The notes below the pieces were generated by a model. The model saw only the letters and a program-made list of their open reading frames with translations. It was not told where the DNA came from and ran no database searches. Positions 5,990 through 13,248 of a stretch of DNA of 14,003 bases are shown here, piece by piece (the first letter of the stretch is position 1; each line of letters opens with the position of its first letter). Origin of the DNA: Candidatus Saccharimonadota bacterium. GTDB taxonomy: Bacteria; Patescibacteriota; Saccharimonadia; UBA4664. The DNA lies in NCBI GenBank assembly GCA_029288275.1, contig JARIHM010000154.1, forward strand, positions 1-14,003, given 5' to 3'. Both the position numbers and the translations under genes were made by a program.

Positions 5990-6852
5990 AGTGGGCACGG
6001 CGTTTGATTATTGTAGCCGTGCTGGCAATCGTGGTGGTAGCCGGCCTGAGCTACTTGGGCGGCCATAATCTGGCTGTACTTAATCCTAAGGGTCTCATTG
6101 CTACCCAAGAGCAACGGCTCCTGATTATCGCCACGCTCCTGGGCCTGATCGTGGTACTGCCGGTGTTTGCACTCACCGCGGGAATCGTATGGCGGTATCG
6201 GGCCAGTAACACACGCGCTACGTATCAACCGGACTGGGACCATAATCCGGTGTTGGAGTTTATCTGGTGGGGCATTCCCTGTGCCATTATCGCGGTACTG
6301 GCGGTTATTACATGGACGAGCTCGCACCAGCTGGACCCGTATCGGCCCATCAGCTCAAACGTAAAACCCTTGACCGTGCAGGTAGTAGCGCTGGATTGGA
6401 AATGGTTGTTTATCTACCCCGAGCAGCATATTGCCACCGTGAACTTTCTGCCGCTGCCAGTTAATACGCCTATCAACTTTGAGATTACATCTGATGCGCC
6501 TATGAACTCGTTCTGGATTCCGCAGCTGGGCGGCCAAATGTATGCTATGCCTGGCATGAGTTCACAACTGCACCTCCTAGCAACCACACCAGGAGTGTAT
6601 CGCGGCTCGTCGGCCAATATTAGCGGCCAGGGCTTTGCCGGGATGCATTTTAATGCCCAGGTAGTGGGCGCAGCCGACTTTGCTACGTGGGTAAAGGCCG
6701 CCCAGGCTGCGCCACAACGCTTGGATTGGAACCGCTATACCCACCTGAGCCAGCCTAGCCAGAATAATCCTCTGGCCACCTATCAGCTGGCCGCGCCTGA
6801 TCTATATGATACGATTGTGATGAAATTTATGATGCCGATGCCACAATCATGA
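5986..6852 (+). CDS. cyoA: Cytochrome bo3-type quinol oxidase subunit II
   Basis: Subunit II of the terminal quinol oxidase, a membrane protein with an external cupredoxin domain. It has 288 residues. Hydrophobic segments lie at about 7-25, 45-68 and 92-111. The external domain has VVALDWKWLFIYPEQ (133-147), the NSFWIPQLGGQMYAMPGM block (174-191) and SSANISGQGFAGMHF (208-222), all typical of CyoA. The CuA ligands of cytochrome c oxidases are missing: where C-x-x-x-C would be, the protein has S-A-N-I-S. It should therefore accept electrons from quinol rather than cytochrome c. E. coli CyoA is a lipoprotein; here the N-terminal segment has no lipobox cysteine. The start overlaps the cupredoxin stop and the stop overlaps the cyoB start, both by four bases. 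Confidence 0.92.
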   Translation: MKWARRLIIVAVLAIVVVAGLSYLGGHNLAVLNPKGLIATQEQRLLIIATLLGLIVVLPVFALTAGIVWRYRASNTRATYQPDWDHNPVLEFIWWGIPCAIIAVLAVITWTSSHQLDPYRPISSNVKPLTVQVVALDWKWLFIYPEQHIATVNFLPLPVNTPINFEITSDAPMNSFWIPQLGGQMYAMPGMSSQLHLLATTPGVYRGSSANISGQGFAGMHFNAQVVGAADFATWVKAAQAAPQRLDWNRYTHLSQPSQNNPLATYQLAAPDLYDTIVMKFMMPMPQS

Positions 6853-8810
6853 GTGTTTTGGGAAAGCTCACGCTCAACGCTTTGCCCCACGATCCCGTTA
6901 CCATGGGTGGCGCACTTAGCATGGTGGCAGCCGTAGCTGGTTTGGTTATTCTCATTACGTACTTGCGACGCTGGGGCTGGCTGTGGCGCGAATGGTTAAC
7001 CTCGCTTGATCCTAAAAAGATCGGCGTTATGTACCTGGTGGTGGCACTTGTGATGTTGCTACGCGGCCTGGCCGATGCGCTGATGATGCGCGGACAGCAG
7101 GCGCTGTCGGCCGGCAGCAACCACGGTTTCTTAAGCGCCGATCACTTCCAGCAAGTGCTGTCGGCCCACGGCACCATCATGATCTTTTTTGTAGCTATGG
7201 GTCTGATGTTTGGCCTAATCAACCTAGTGGTACCGCTACAGATCGGCGCTCGGGACGTAGCTTTTCCCTTCCTTAATTCGGTGAGTTTCTGGCTGTATGT
7301 AGCCGGTGTAGTGCTCATTAACCTGTCACTCGTGGTAGGCGAGTTTGCGGCCACCGGCTGGCTGGCTTACCCGCCGTTATCAGAGCTGGCTTACAGTCCG
7401 GGCGTGGGTGTAGATTACTGGATTTGGAGCCTGCAGATCGCGGGCGTAGGCAGCTTGCTCTCGGGCATCAACTTCTTTGCCACCATTTTGCGCCTGCGCC
7501 GGGTGGGCATGACGCTCATGAAGATGCCTTTGTTTGTGTGGAGCGTACTTAATAGCATGGTACTGGTAATCTTTGCCTTCCCCATTCTTACTGCCACGCT
7601 CGGTATGCTAGCGCTCGACCGCCTGCTCGGCATGCACTTTTTTACGGCCGACGGCGGTGGCAATCCCATGATGTATGTTAATTTGATTTGGGCTTGGGGT
7701 CACCCTGAGGTGTACATTTTGATTCTGCCAGCCTTTGGCGTGTTCTCAGAGGTGGTGGCTACGTTCTCGAGCAAGCGGCTGTTTGGTTACACTTCGATGG
7801 TAGTGGCCTTGGCCGCTATCACCTTCTTAAGTTTCCTGGTTTGGCTTCACCACTTCTTTACTATGGGCGCCGGGGCCGATGTAAACGCTTTCTTTGGCAT
7901 CATGACGATGGTGATCGCTATTCCTACGGGCGTAAAAGTATTCAACTGGCTGTTTACCATGTACCGTGGCCGCATTCGTCTCACTACGCCCATGCTGTGG
8001 TTCTTGGGCTTTGTGGCCACATTCACGCTTGGTGGCCTGGCTGGCGTGCTTATGGCGGTGCCAGCCATCGATTTTGAGCTCCACAATAGTTTATTCCTGG
8101 TAGCGCACTTCCACACTATGATTGTAGGCGGAGTGGTATTTGGGTTCTTTGCCGGGCTTACCTATTGGTTCCCTAAAGTCTTTGGCTTTAAGCTCAATGA
8201 ACGGTTGGGTCGCTACGCCTTCTGGTTTTGGCTCGTGGGTTTTCTGACGGCCTTTATTCCGCTGTATATTTTGGGCATTATGGGCGCTACGCGCCGGCTT
8301 GATCACTACGACGCCTCACTGGGCTGGCAGGGTCTGTTCATTGTGGCCGCGGCCGGCATTGTGATGATCTGCATTGGCGTAGGCTTCCAAGTTTTGCAGC
8401 TGGCCTACAGCATCTGGAAGCGTGATGAAAATCGCGACACTACTGGTGACCCATGGGATGGCCGTACCCTGGAGTGGTCCACCAGTTCACCGCCGCCGGA
8501 GTACAACTTCGCCACTCTGCCACCCGTGAATGTGCGCGATCCGTTCTGGGCAGCTAAGCAAGCTGGTCAGACCCATCCGCAGCCGGCAGCTTACCAGGAT
8601 ATCACGGTGCCCAAAAACTCACCGCTCGGCCTGGTGATTGCCGGCTTCAGCTTCCTGGTGGGATTTGGTCTGATCTGGCATATCTGGTGGTTGGCGGCCG
8701 TGGGCCTGCTAGGTGTAATCACCACCATTGTGATGCGCTCGCTTGACGATGAAACGGAGCGCATCATTCCGTCCCGCGAGGTAGCTGCCCACGAGGAGGC
8801 CCACGCGTGA
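6849..8810 (+). CDS. cyoB: Cytochrome bo3-type quinol oxidase subunit I
   Basis: Catalytic subunit that oxidises quinol and reduces O2 to water while pumping protons. At 653 residues it is near E. coli length, with residue numbers offset by +1. Quinol-site residues are kept: Arg72, Asp76, His99 and Gln102. Low-spin heme ligands are His107 and His422. The binuclear centre has His285, His334 and His335 for CuB, Tyr289 cross-linked to His285, and His420 for the high-spin heme. H412 is also kept. D-channel residues Asn125, Asp136 and Asn143 and Glu287 (GHPEVY) are present, as is K-channel Lys363. This is a complete type A1 pumping oxidase with no missing catalytic residue. The C-terminal extension after about residue 545 is hydrophilic, with final membrane segments near 595-635. 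Start and stop overlap neighbours by four bases. Confidence 0.96.
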   Translation: MSVLGKLTLNALPHDPVTMGGALSMVAAVAGLVILITYLRRWGWLWREWLTSLDPKKIGVMYLVVALVMLLRGLADALMMRGQQALSAGSNHGFLSADHFQQVLSAHGTIMIFFVAMGLMFGLINLVVPLQIGARDVAFPFLNSVSFWLYVAGVVLINLSLVVGEFAATGWLAYPPLSELAYSPGVGVDYWIWSLQIAGVGSLLSGINFFATILRLRRVGMTLMKMPLFVWSVLNSMVLVIFAFPILTATLGMLALDRLLGMHFFTADGGGNPMMYVNLIWAWGHPEVYILILPAFGVFSEVVATFSSKRLFGYTSMVVALAAITFLSFLVWLHHFFTMGAGADVNAFFGIMTMVIAIPTGVKVFNWLFTMYRGRIRLTTPMLWFLGFVATFTLGGLAGVLMAVPAIDFELHNSLFLVAHFHTMIVGGVVFGFFAGLTYWFPKVFGFKLNERLGRYAFWFWLVGFLTAFIPLYILGIMGATRRLDHYDASLGWQGLFIVAAAGIVMICIGVGFQVLQLAYSIWKRDENRDTTGDPWDGRTLEWSTSSPPPEYNFATLPPVNVRDPFWAAKQAGQTHPQPAAYQDITVPKNSPLGLVIAGFSFLVGFGLIWHIWWLAAVGLLGVITTIVMRSLDDETERIIPSREVAAHEEAHA

Positions 8811-9397
8811 GCCAGTCGACAACGCACAGCACCGCGGCCCTCGATCTCAAGACCACCTTTGGCTTCTGGGTCTATCTGATGACCGACTGTGTGCTATTTG
8901 CCACACTATTCGCCACCTACGCGGTACTGCGCGGCAGCACCCTGGGCGGTCCGGGTCCGCATGAGCTGTTTAATATGCCGTTTGTGTTGGCCGAAACACT
9001 TATCCTGCTCACCAGTAGTTTTAGTGTGGGACTTGGCGTACTGGCAGCCCGGCAAGGTCAGCAGGCGCGCGTGCTATTCTGGTTTGGCCTTACCTTTGTG
9101 CTCGGCGTGGCGTTCCTAGCTATGGAGCTCACTGAGTTCAGCCATCTGGTGACCGAGGGCAATAGCTGGCGCCGCAGTGGCTTTCTCTCGGCCTTCTTTA
9201 CACTCGTGGGAACACACGGTCTACACATTACCAGCGGCCTCATCTGGATGCTGCTTTTGGTACCGCGCATTTTTACCCGCGGCTTGAATGCCATGATGGT
9301 GCGGCGCCTTACGTTGCTGAGTCTATTCTGGCACTTCCTAGATGTGATCTGGATCTTCATCTTTACCGTGGTGTATCTGTTTGGAGTAGCCAGATGA
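8807..9397 (+). CDS. cyoC: Cytochrome bo3-type quinol oxidase subunit III
   Basis: Membrane subunit III, which stabilises subunit I and its proton uptake. The protein has 196 residues, with five hydrophobic segments at roughly 18-42, 57-80, 88-108, 127-152 and 170-193, as in E. coli CyoC. Recognisable blocks are FGFWVYLMTDCVLFATLFATYAVL near the N-terminus, FSVGLGVLAA, FLAMELTEF, GTHGLHITSGLIWM and the C-terminal LFWHFLDVIWIFIFTVVYLFG. The start is GTG inside the cyoB stop (GTGA overlap), and the stop overlaps the cyoD ATG. No Shine-Dalgarno is needed if translation is coupled. Confidence 0.93.
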   Translation: MSQSTTHSTAALDLKTTFGFWVYLMTDCVLFATLFATYAVLRGSTLGGPGPHELFNMPFVLAETLILLTSSFSVGLGVLAARQGQQARVLFWFGLTFVLGVAFLAMELTEFSHLVTEGNSWRRSGFLSAFFTLVGTHGLHITSGLIWMLLLVPRIFTRGLNAMMVRRLTLLSLFWHFLDVIWIFIFTVVYLFGVAR

Positions 9398-9738
9398 AAC
9401 TCGGCCGGCATTTCACCTATATTGTGGGCTATGTGGCTTCAATGATGCTCACGTTGGCAGCCTACGGCGCGGTAACTGGGCAATGGCTGATGGGCCGCTG
9501 GCTGATTGGTGGGCTGGTAGTGCTCGCGTTAGTGCAGCTGGTTGTGCAGCTTAAGTTATTCCTGCACCTGGGTGATGAAGCCAAGCCGCGCTGGCAGCTC
9601 ATGGCCTTTTGGTTTATGCTCCTGGTACTCATTATCCTGGTGGCTGGATCGCTCTGGATTATGTATAGCCTCAATTACCGCATGACGCCTGAACAAATGA
9701 ATCAATACCTCATTAAGGATGAGGGGATTCACTTGTAG
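9394..9738 (+). CDS. cyoD: Cytochrome bo3-type quinol oxidase subunit IV
   Basis: Small accessory subunit IV of the oxidase, 114 residues, with three membrane segments at about 8-27, 32-57 and 69-92. The block LVQLVVQLKLFLHLGDE with the following FWFMLLVLIILVAGSLWIMYSLNYRM closely follows the CyoD pattern, including the short C-terminal tail after a YxM motif. It starts by ATGA overlap with cyoC and its TAG shares one base with the GTG of cyoE (TAGTG). Confidence 0.9.
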   Translation: MKLGRHFTYIVGYVASMMLTLAAYGAVTGQWLMGRWLIGGLVVLALVQLVVQLKLFLHLGDEAKPRWQLMAFWFMLLVLIILVAGSLWIMYSLNYRMTPEQMNQYLIKDEGIHL

Positions 9739-10583
9739 TGTTCAAAACGTATGTGCAGCTAACAAAGCCCGGCATTATCGTGGGCAATATTATTACGGCG
9801 GCAGCCGGATTTTTGCTGGCCACCCGCGGATCGTTCCAGCCCTGGCTGATGCTGGCCATGCTCGTGGGCCTGTCGCTCGTAATTGCCTCGGCCTGCGTAG
9901 TTAACAATTATTTGGATCGCGACATCGATCAACACATGGCCCGTACCAAAAGCCGAGCGCTAGCCACCGGCCGGGTGTCGGCCGCGTCGGCCCTGGCCTA
10001 CGCGGCCGTACTCGGCGCTGCCGGCTTTGGCGTACTGGCGCTCTGGACCAATCCGCTAGTGCTGGCGCTGGGCGCCGTGGGCTTCATTGACTATGTGGCG
10101 CTTTACACGCCCAGCAAGCGCTATTGGATGGCCAGTACACTCATTGGCAGCCTGTCCGGTGCCGTACCGATCGTGGCCGGCTATGCCGCCGCAGCTGGCC
10201 GGCTGGATCTCGGCGCGCTCATCCTGTTTGCCATCATGGTGCTATGGCAAATGCCGCACTTCTATGCCATTGCCTTGTATCGCGCCGCCGACTACGCCGC
10301 CGCCGAGCTGCCCGTCATGCCCTTGAAGCGTCCGGCGGCCACGACCAAACGTCGCATCCTGGCCTATATCATCGCCTTTATGATTGCCCTGGCTGCGCTC
10401 AGTTTCTACGGCTATGCTGGCACTACGTACCTGATCGTGGTGGAGACTATGGCTGCTTGGTGGCTCTGGGAAGTCTGGAACGGCCAGGTCAGTGAGCGCT
10501 GGGCTAAGCACCTCTTTAAGGTTTCACTTCAGGTTGTCACCATTATGAGTGTGATGATTGCTCTTGGTTCGCATCTACCCTAA
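9738..10583 (+). CDS. cyoE: Protoheme IX farnesyltransferase (heme O synthase)
   Basis: CyoE is a UbiA-family membrane prenyltransferase that adds a farnesyl group to heme b, making the heme O used in the binuclear centre of the oxidase. It has 281 residues, with about seven to nine hydrophobic segments. The N-terminus MFKTYVQLTKPGIIVGNIIT is typical. The Mg-diphosphate motif is NNYLDRDIDQHMARTKSRAL (56-75), with Asn56, Asp60 and Asp64. The second conserved loop is DYVALYTPSKR (near 118-128), followed by GAVPIVAGY and WQMPHFYAIAL. GTG is taken as the start because it aligns with the family N-terminus and overlaps the cyoD stop by one base. It closes the overlapping operon. Confidence 0.94.
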   Translation: MFKTYVQLTKPGIIVGNIITAAAGFLLATRGSFQPWLMLAMLVGLSLVIASACVVNNYLDRDIDQHMARTKSRALATGRVSAASALAYAAVLGAAGFGVLALWTNPLVLALGAVGFIDYVALYTPSKRYWMASTLIGSLSGAVPIVAGYAAAAGRLDLGALILFAIMVLWQMPHFYAIALYRAADYAAAELPVMPLKRPAATTKRRILAYIIAFMIALAALSFYGYAGTTYLIVVETMAAWWLWEVWNGQVSERWAKHLFKVSLQVVTIMSVMIALGSHLP

Positions 10584-10587
10584 GCCG

Positions 10588-10593
10588 TATAAT
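10588..10593 (+). promoter_or_regulatory. -10 promoter, predicted leaderless start
   Basis: TATAAT lies five bases after the cyoE stop, exactly six bases before the ATG at 10600. TTGGTT at 10564-10569 could be the -35 with 18-base spacing. It places the 82-residue membrane protein under its own leaderless promoter, although read-through from cyoE is also possible. Confidence 0.5.
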
Positions 10594-10599
10594 GAGTTT

Positions 10600-10848
10600 A
10601 TGATTCTGCTTGCCCACATCATCATTGCCCTGGTTAGCCTTGGCTCAACTACTTATGCGTTCTTTCATCCTACTCGTCTAACCCTTCGAATAAGCTACCT
10701 ACTTGTAGCACTTACGGTGGCCACCGGTACCTACCTTATTCTCATGAGTCCGGCCCACATGCTCCAAACCTGCACCACCGGCCTCGTGTATTTGGGCGTA
10801 GTGACACTCGGCATTTTGGCGGCTCGGCAGAGGCTGGCTCGGGTTTAG
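10600..10848 (+). CDS. Small three-segment membrane protein, unknown function
   Basis: This 82-residue protein starts MILLAHIIIALVSLGSTTYAF and has three hydrophobic segments (about 2-21, 31-49 and 57-74) separated by short polar turns, one with FHPTRLTLR. His6 and His53 lie at membrane edges, and one cysteine sits at about 58. No family was recognised. I chose ATG 10600 because a TATAAT lies six bases upstream. An upstream TTG at 10558 would lie inside cyoE and adds a non-hydrophobic stretch. Its place directly after cyoE suggests a link to the oxidase or heme, but nothing in the sequence proves it. The stop is followed after three bases by the -35 of the next promoter, with no terminator between. 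Confidence 0.65.
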   Translation: MILLAHIIIALVSLGSTTYAFFHPTRLTLRISYLLVALTVATGTYLILMSPAHMLQTCTTGLVYLGVVTLGILAARQRLARV

Positions 10849-10851
10849 CCC

Positions 10852-10880
10852 TTGACTTAAGGTGATCAATCTAGTTTAAT
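10852..10880 (+). promoter_or_regulatory. Canonical sigma-70-type promoter
   Basis: TTGACT (10852-10857) and TTTAAT (10875-10880) are separated by exactly 17 bases. Transcription from about 10887 would give a leader of about 33 bases containing an AGGAGG site before the 10920 ATG. It contrasts with the leaderless promoters elsewhere in the window. Confidence 0.7.
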
Positions 10881-10909
10881 ATTGCCCAAGCTTGTTCCTT
10901 CACTATCCG

Positions 10910-10915
10910 AGGAGG
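10910..10915 (+). promoter_or_regulatory. Shine-Dalgarno before ATG 10920
   Basis: AGGAGG, four bases before ATG 10920. The GTG at 10917 is in the same frame but only one base away, so ATG is the better start. Confidence 0.65.
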
Positions 10916-10919
10916 CGTG

Positions 10920-11435
10920 ATGAGGCGTGCAAGTAGTACCGAGCTTGGTCAGACCTGGCTCAACATCGCCTTTGGATACAGCCGCGAGGTCCTGCGGTTT
11001 CTCACTACCAAGCGGCGGCGCGGCCAAGAAGAGCCGGTCGGGGTTATTGAGTGCCCGGCCGACGTGCGGCGATTCCTGGAGGAGATGACCGGCCTCGACC
11101 GCTGGGACAACCTCAGCCCCGAGCTTCAAAAAACCATTACCACCATCGCTCAGCGGTTCGCCGACGTGGTCCGACTGGAAGACAGCCCGTCCAAGTTCGA
11201 TTCACCGCACTTCACCTGGGAGGGTAAACGCTACGAGGCCCCGCCCAGCGCTACTGAGCCGAACATTGCCATCCGGCTACCTTCGGACAACGAAGAGGAT
11301 GATGATGCCGGTGAGCTGGTGAAGGTGACCGATTGGCAGTCCGTCTGGGTGGCTTCAGCTATCGAGAAGGTACCGGCCGATCAGGTGGATAATTACCAGA
11401 TTGTCTACGCCTGCCCGGTAGAGACACTTCACTAG
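10920..11435 (+). CDS. Acidic cytosolic protein, unknown function
   Basis: This 171-residue protein begins MRRASSTELGQTWLN. It has no membrane segment or signal peptide. The N-terminal third is helical with a basic patch (TTKRRRGQ, about 31-38). The middle contains CPADVRRFLEEMTGLDRWDNL and a run of helical residues. The C-terminal half has an acidic stretch (NEEDDDAGE, about 124-132) and ends YQIVYACPVETLH. No domain was recognised. It has a good TTGACT-17-TTTAAT promoter, an AGGAGG site and a strong terminator, so it forms a single-gene transcription unit separate from the cyo operon. The basic-then-acidic layout hints at nucleic-acid or protein binding, but this is speculation. Confidence 0.75.
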   Translation: MRRASSTELGQTWLNIAFGYSREVLRFLTTKRRRGQEEPVGVIECPADVRRFLEEMTGLDRWDNLSPELQKTITTIAQRFADVVRLEDSPSKFDSPHFTWEGKRYEAPPSATEPNIAIRLPSDNEEDDDAGELVKVTDWQSVWVASAIEKVPADQVDNYQIVYACPVETLH

Positions 11436-11441
11436 CTCGTG

Positions 11442-11473
11442 GTCGCTGGGCGTTTCGCCCAGCGACTTTTTTT
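11442..11473 (+). terminator. Strong rho-independent terminator
   Basis: A perfect 11-bp stem (gtcgctgggcg with cgcccagcgac), a TTT loop and seven T residues follow the TAG of the 171-residue protein gene by six bases. On the minus strand the stem is not followed by a T run, so it is directional. Confidence 0.92.
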
Positions 11474-11479
11474 GCGCTA

Positions 11480-11533
11480 CTAGTTGCACTATACAACCAA
11501 ATTCTCTCGCTTAGCCCTAGTTGTGCGATACAA
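11480..11533. repeat. Imperfect direct repeat, two 17-base copies
   Basis: The 17-mers at 11480-11496 and 11517-11533 match at 14 of 17 positions, sharing CTAGTTG at one end and ATACAA at the other. Each contains a partial palindrome, TTG(T/C)-N5-ACAA. They lie 37 bases apart between two convergent genes. Function is unknown; the rest of 11474-11574 holds nothing recognisable. Confidence 0.35.
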
Positions 11534-11574
11534 GTAGTTTCGTAGAAGCACAAGGCAAAGGTTCGGTGCCAGTC

Positions 11575-13233
11575 CTAAAACGACTGTCGCACATGCCCCA
11601 TGCTCCAATCCCAGGTAGCAGTAGCCTTCTTATGAGGATTTAAAATGCCCTGGGGATCGAAAATGTCTTTCACTTCGCGGAAGTACCCATACACCTCGGT
11701 ACCATAGGCCTGCTCCAGCCATGGCCCGCGAATCATGCCATCATTGTGTTCACCACTGAGCACACCGCCATACTTAAGCACCAGCTCGTTGGTTTCCTTC
11801 ATAGCCGGCTGCAGTTTAGCACGCTCTTTGGGGTCTTCCAGTTTCATGAGCGGAATAATATGAAAGTTGCCGTCGCCCATGTGACCGGCAATAGTAGCAA
11901 ACAGCTCATATTTCTTGATGATGGCGCGCATTTGCGGCAAGAACTCGGTCAGGTGGGCCGGCGGCACTACCAAGTCATCAATGAATGGTGCGGTGTGCTT
12001 GTCCTTAACCTTACTGCGCAAGAGCTGAAAGCTCTGACGCCGCATCAACCAATACTTCTCGGATGATTCTTCGGTAGGATCTTCCTCCGTGGCAGTAATC
12101 TCGTAATAGCTATGTTTTAGATTAAGCTCTTTGTGTAAATTCTTAATTTTATCGCGCACTTCGTCGCGAGTCTCACCATTAAATTCCACCATCAAAATCA
12201 GCTTAGGAATGCCATGCAGTAGCATGAAGCCATCGGGGATGAGGCTAATCAGCAGCTTAATGAAGCGTACCGGGCCCAGCACTTTTAGGAATGAGGGCAT
12301 AAACTTAATCGATAGCCACAGCGTCACATCGTCGAATGACTCAAAGGTGGCCGGCTTATACTCCAATACTTTATTAATGACCTCGCCCAGCCGGTCAATA
12401 TCATGCAAAAACATCACTAGGAGGCCCGAATGCGCCCGCGCTGGCACCAACCGAAGATGGATATCGGTTACAAAACCGAGCGTGCCCTGGGCTCCCACAA
12501 TCACCTTGGTGAGATCAAAGATGCCCGTGTCACGGTCCCAAATATCCCAAATGTTATAACCCGTGGAGTTCTTGGTGACGTGCGGCTTAGCCGCCTTTAT
12601 AGCGTCGTAATGCCGGTCAACCAGCGCAAAGGTCTTGCGATAGACTTCGCCCTCAAAGTCTTTTTGGGCCATTTTAGCGTCTAGGCCAGCTTTGTCGAGC
12701 GGCTTCACGATCCGTTCTACCCCATCGGCAAATACCACTTTAAGTTCGGTCACAAAGTTCTCGGTTTTGCCAAATTCAAGCGATTTCTCACCGCCCGAAT
12801 TGTTATTCACCATGCCACCGATGGTGCAGAGTTCGCGACTGGCCGGATAGCTCGGCATAAGTGCCTGATGCTCCAGCGTCGCCTTTTCAAAATCGCGATA
12901 AAACACACCAGGCTGGGCATGAGCGGCTGTCTGGCTAACCTCAAAGATCTGGGTAAAGTGACGGTTAAAGTCGGCTATAATGCCATCATTGACCGCGCCG
13001 CCGCTCATATCGGTGCCCGCCGAACGTGCCGTGACTGACAGAGCGGGATCATCAGCCTTATGATCGGCAGTGTATTTAATGAGCGCCTGCACATCGGCCG
13101 CGTCCTTGGGATATACCACTACCCGTGGTTTAACCTCAAAGAGGCTGGCATCGTGGCTGTAGGTGGCGAGAGTTTCGGGCGCGGCATCCACCTCGCCTTT
13201 GAGGAGTTTTTGGAGGTCTTCAGCAAGATTCAT
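11575..13233 (-). CDS. FAD-linked oxidase, GlcD/Dld family (probable D-2-hydroxyacid dehydrogenase)
   Basis: A PCMH-type FAD oxidoreductase of 552 residues that probably oxidises D-lactate or a similar D-2-hydroxyacid and passes electrons to quinone. The FAD-binding half has SVTARSAGTDMSGGAV (66-81), PSYPASRELCTIGGMVNNN (128-146, FAD pyrophosphate loop) and IVGAQGTLGFVTDIHLRL (245-262). The FAD-oxidase C-terminal half has AGHMGDGNFH (449-458, substrate and metal histidines 451 and 458), SGEHNDG (493-499, usually GEHGIG) and FDPQGILNPHK (525-535). Residues about 303-348 are unusually hydrophobic and may hold the enzyme on the membrane. There is no FeS domain. The ATG has no Shine-Dalgarno; TATGCT ends six bases upstream. 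It follows the cupredoxin gene after 15 bases. The precise substrate cannot be assigned. Confidence 0.85.
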   Translation of the reverse strand: MNLAEDLQKLLKGEVDAAPETLATYSHDASLFEVKPRVVVYPKDAADVQALIKYTADHKADDPALSVTARSAGTDMSGGAVNDGIIADFNRHFTQIFEVSQTAAHAQPGVFYRDFEKATLEHQALMPSYPASRELCTIGGMVNNNSGGEKSLEFGKTENFVTELKVVFADGVERIVKPLDKAGLDAKMAQKDFEGEVYRKTFALVDRHYDAIKAAKPHVTKNSTGYNIWDIWDRDTGIFDLTKVIVGAQGTLGFVTDIHLRLVPARAHSGLLVMFLHDIDRLGEVINKVLEYKPATFESFDDVTLWLSIKFMPSFLKVLGPVRFIKLLISLIPDGFMLLHGIPKLILMVEFNGETRDEVRDKIKNLHKELNLKHSYYEITATEEDPTEESSEKYWLMRRQSFQLLRSKVKDKHTAPFIDDLVVPPAHLTEFLPQMRAIIKKYELFATIAGHMGDGNFHIIPLMKLEDPKERAKLQPAMKETNELVLKYGGVLSGEHNDGMIRGPWLEQAYGTEVYGYFREVKDIFDPQGILNPHKKATATWDWSMGHVRQSF

Positions 13234-13239
13234 ATCTTA

Positions 13240-13245
13240 AGCATA
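13240..13245 (-). promoter_or_regulatory. Weak -10 candidate before the FAD oxidase
   Basis: TATGCT on the minus strand (4 of 6 to consensus) ends six bases before ATG 13233. It matches the leaderless spacing seen at five other genes but is weaker in sequence. The gene may simply be read through from the cupredoxin gene 15 bases upstream. Confidence 0.25.
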
Positions 13246-13248
13246 ACC

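Noticed and set aside
6804..6813. TGATACGAT inside the cyoA 3' end as a promoter for cyoB
   Set aside because: It is in the coding sequence with no start at the six-base spacing, and cyoB is coupled to cyoA by overlap. It probably reflects the codons used.
7847..8116. Open frames antisense to cyoB
   Set aside because: CyoB is complete and strongly conserved here; the reverse frames have no domains and reflect codon bias of the real gene.
10558..10599. TTG start at 10558 for the 82-residue membrane protein
   Set aside because: It lies inside cyoE, has no ribosome site and adds residues unlike the rest; ATG 10600 has a -10 at leaderless spacing.
11480..11533. CRISPR-like repeat unit
   Set aside because: Only two imperfect 17-base copies, no further units and no cas genes.
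11534..11574. Terminator for the FAD oxidase gene
   Set aside because: Only a 4-bp GGCA/TGCC stem with a 9-base loop and no clean T run on the minus strand, so it is not callable.
13240..13245. Sixth confident leaderless promoter before the FAD oxidase
   Set aside because: TATGCT matches only four of six positions and the gene lies 15 bases after the cupredoxin stop, so it is kept only as a weak candidate.
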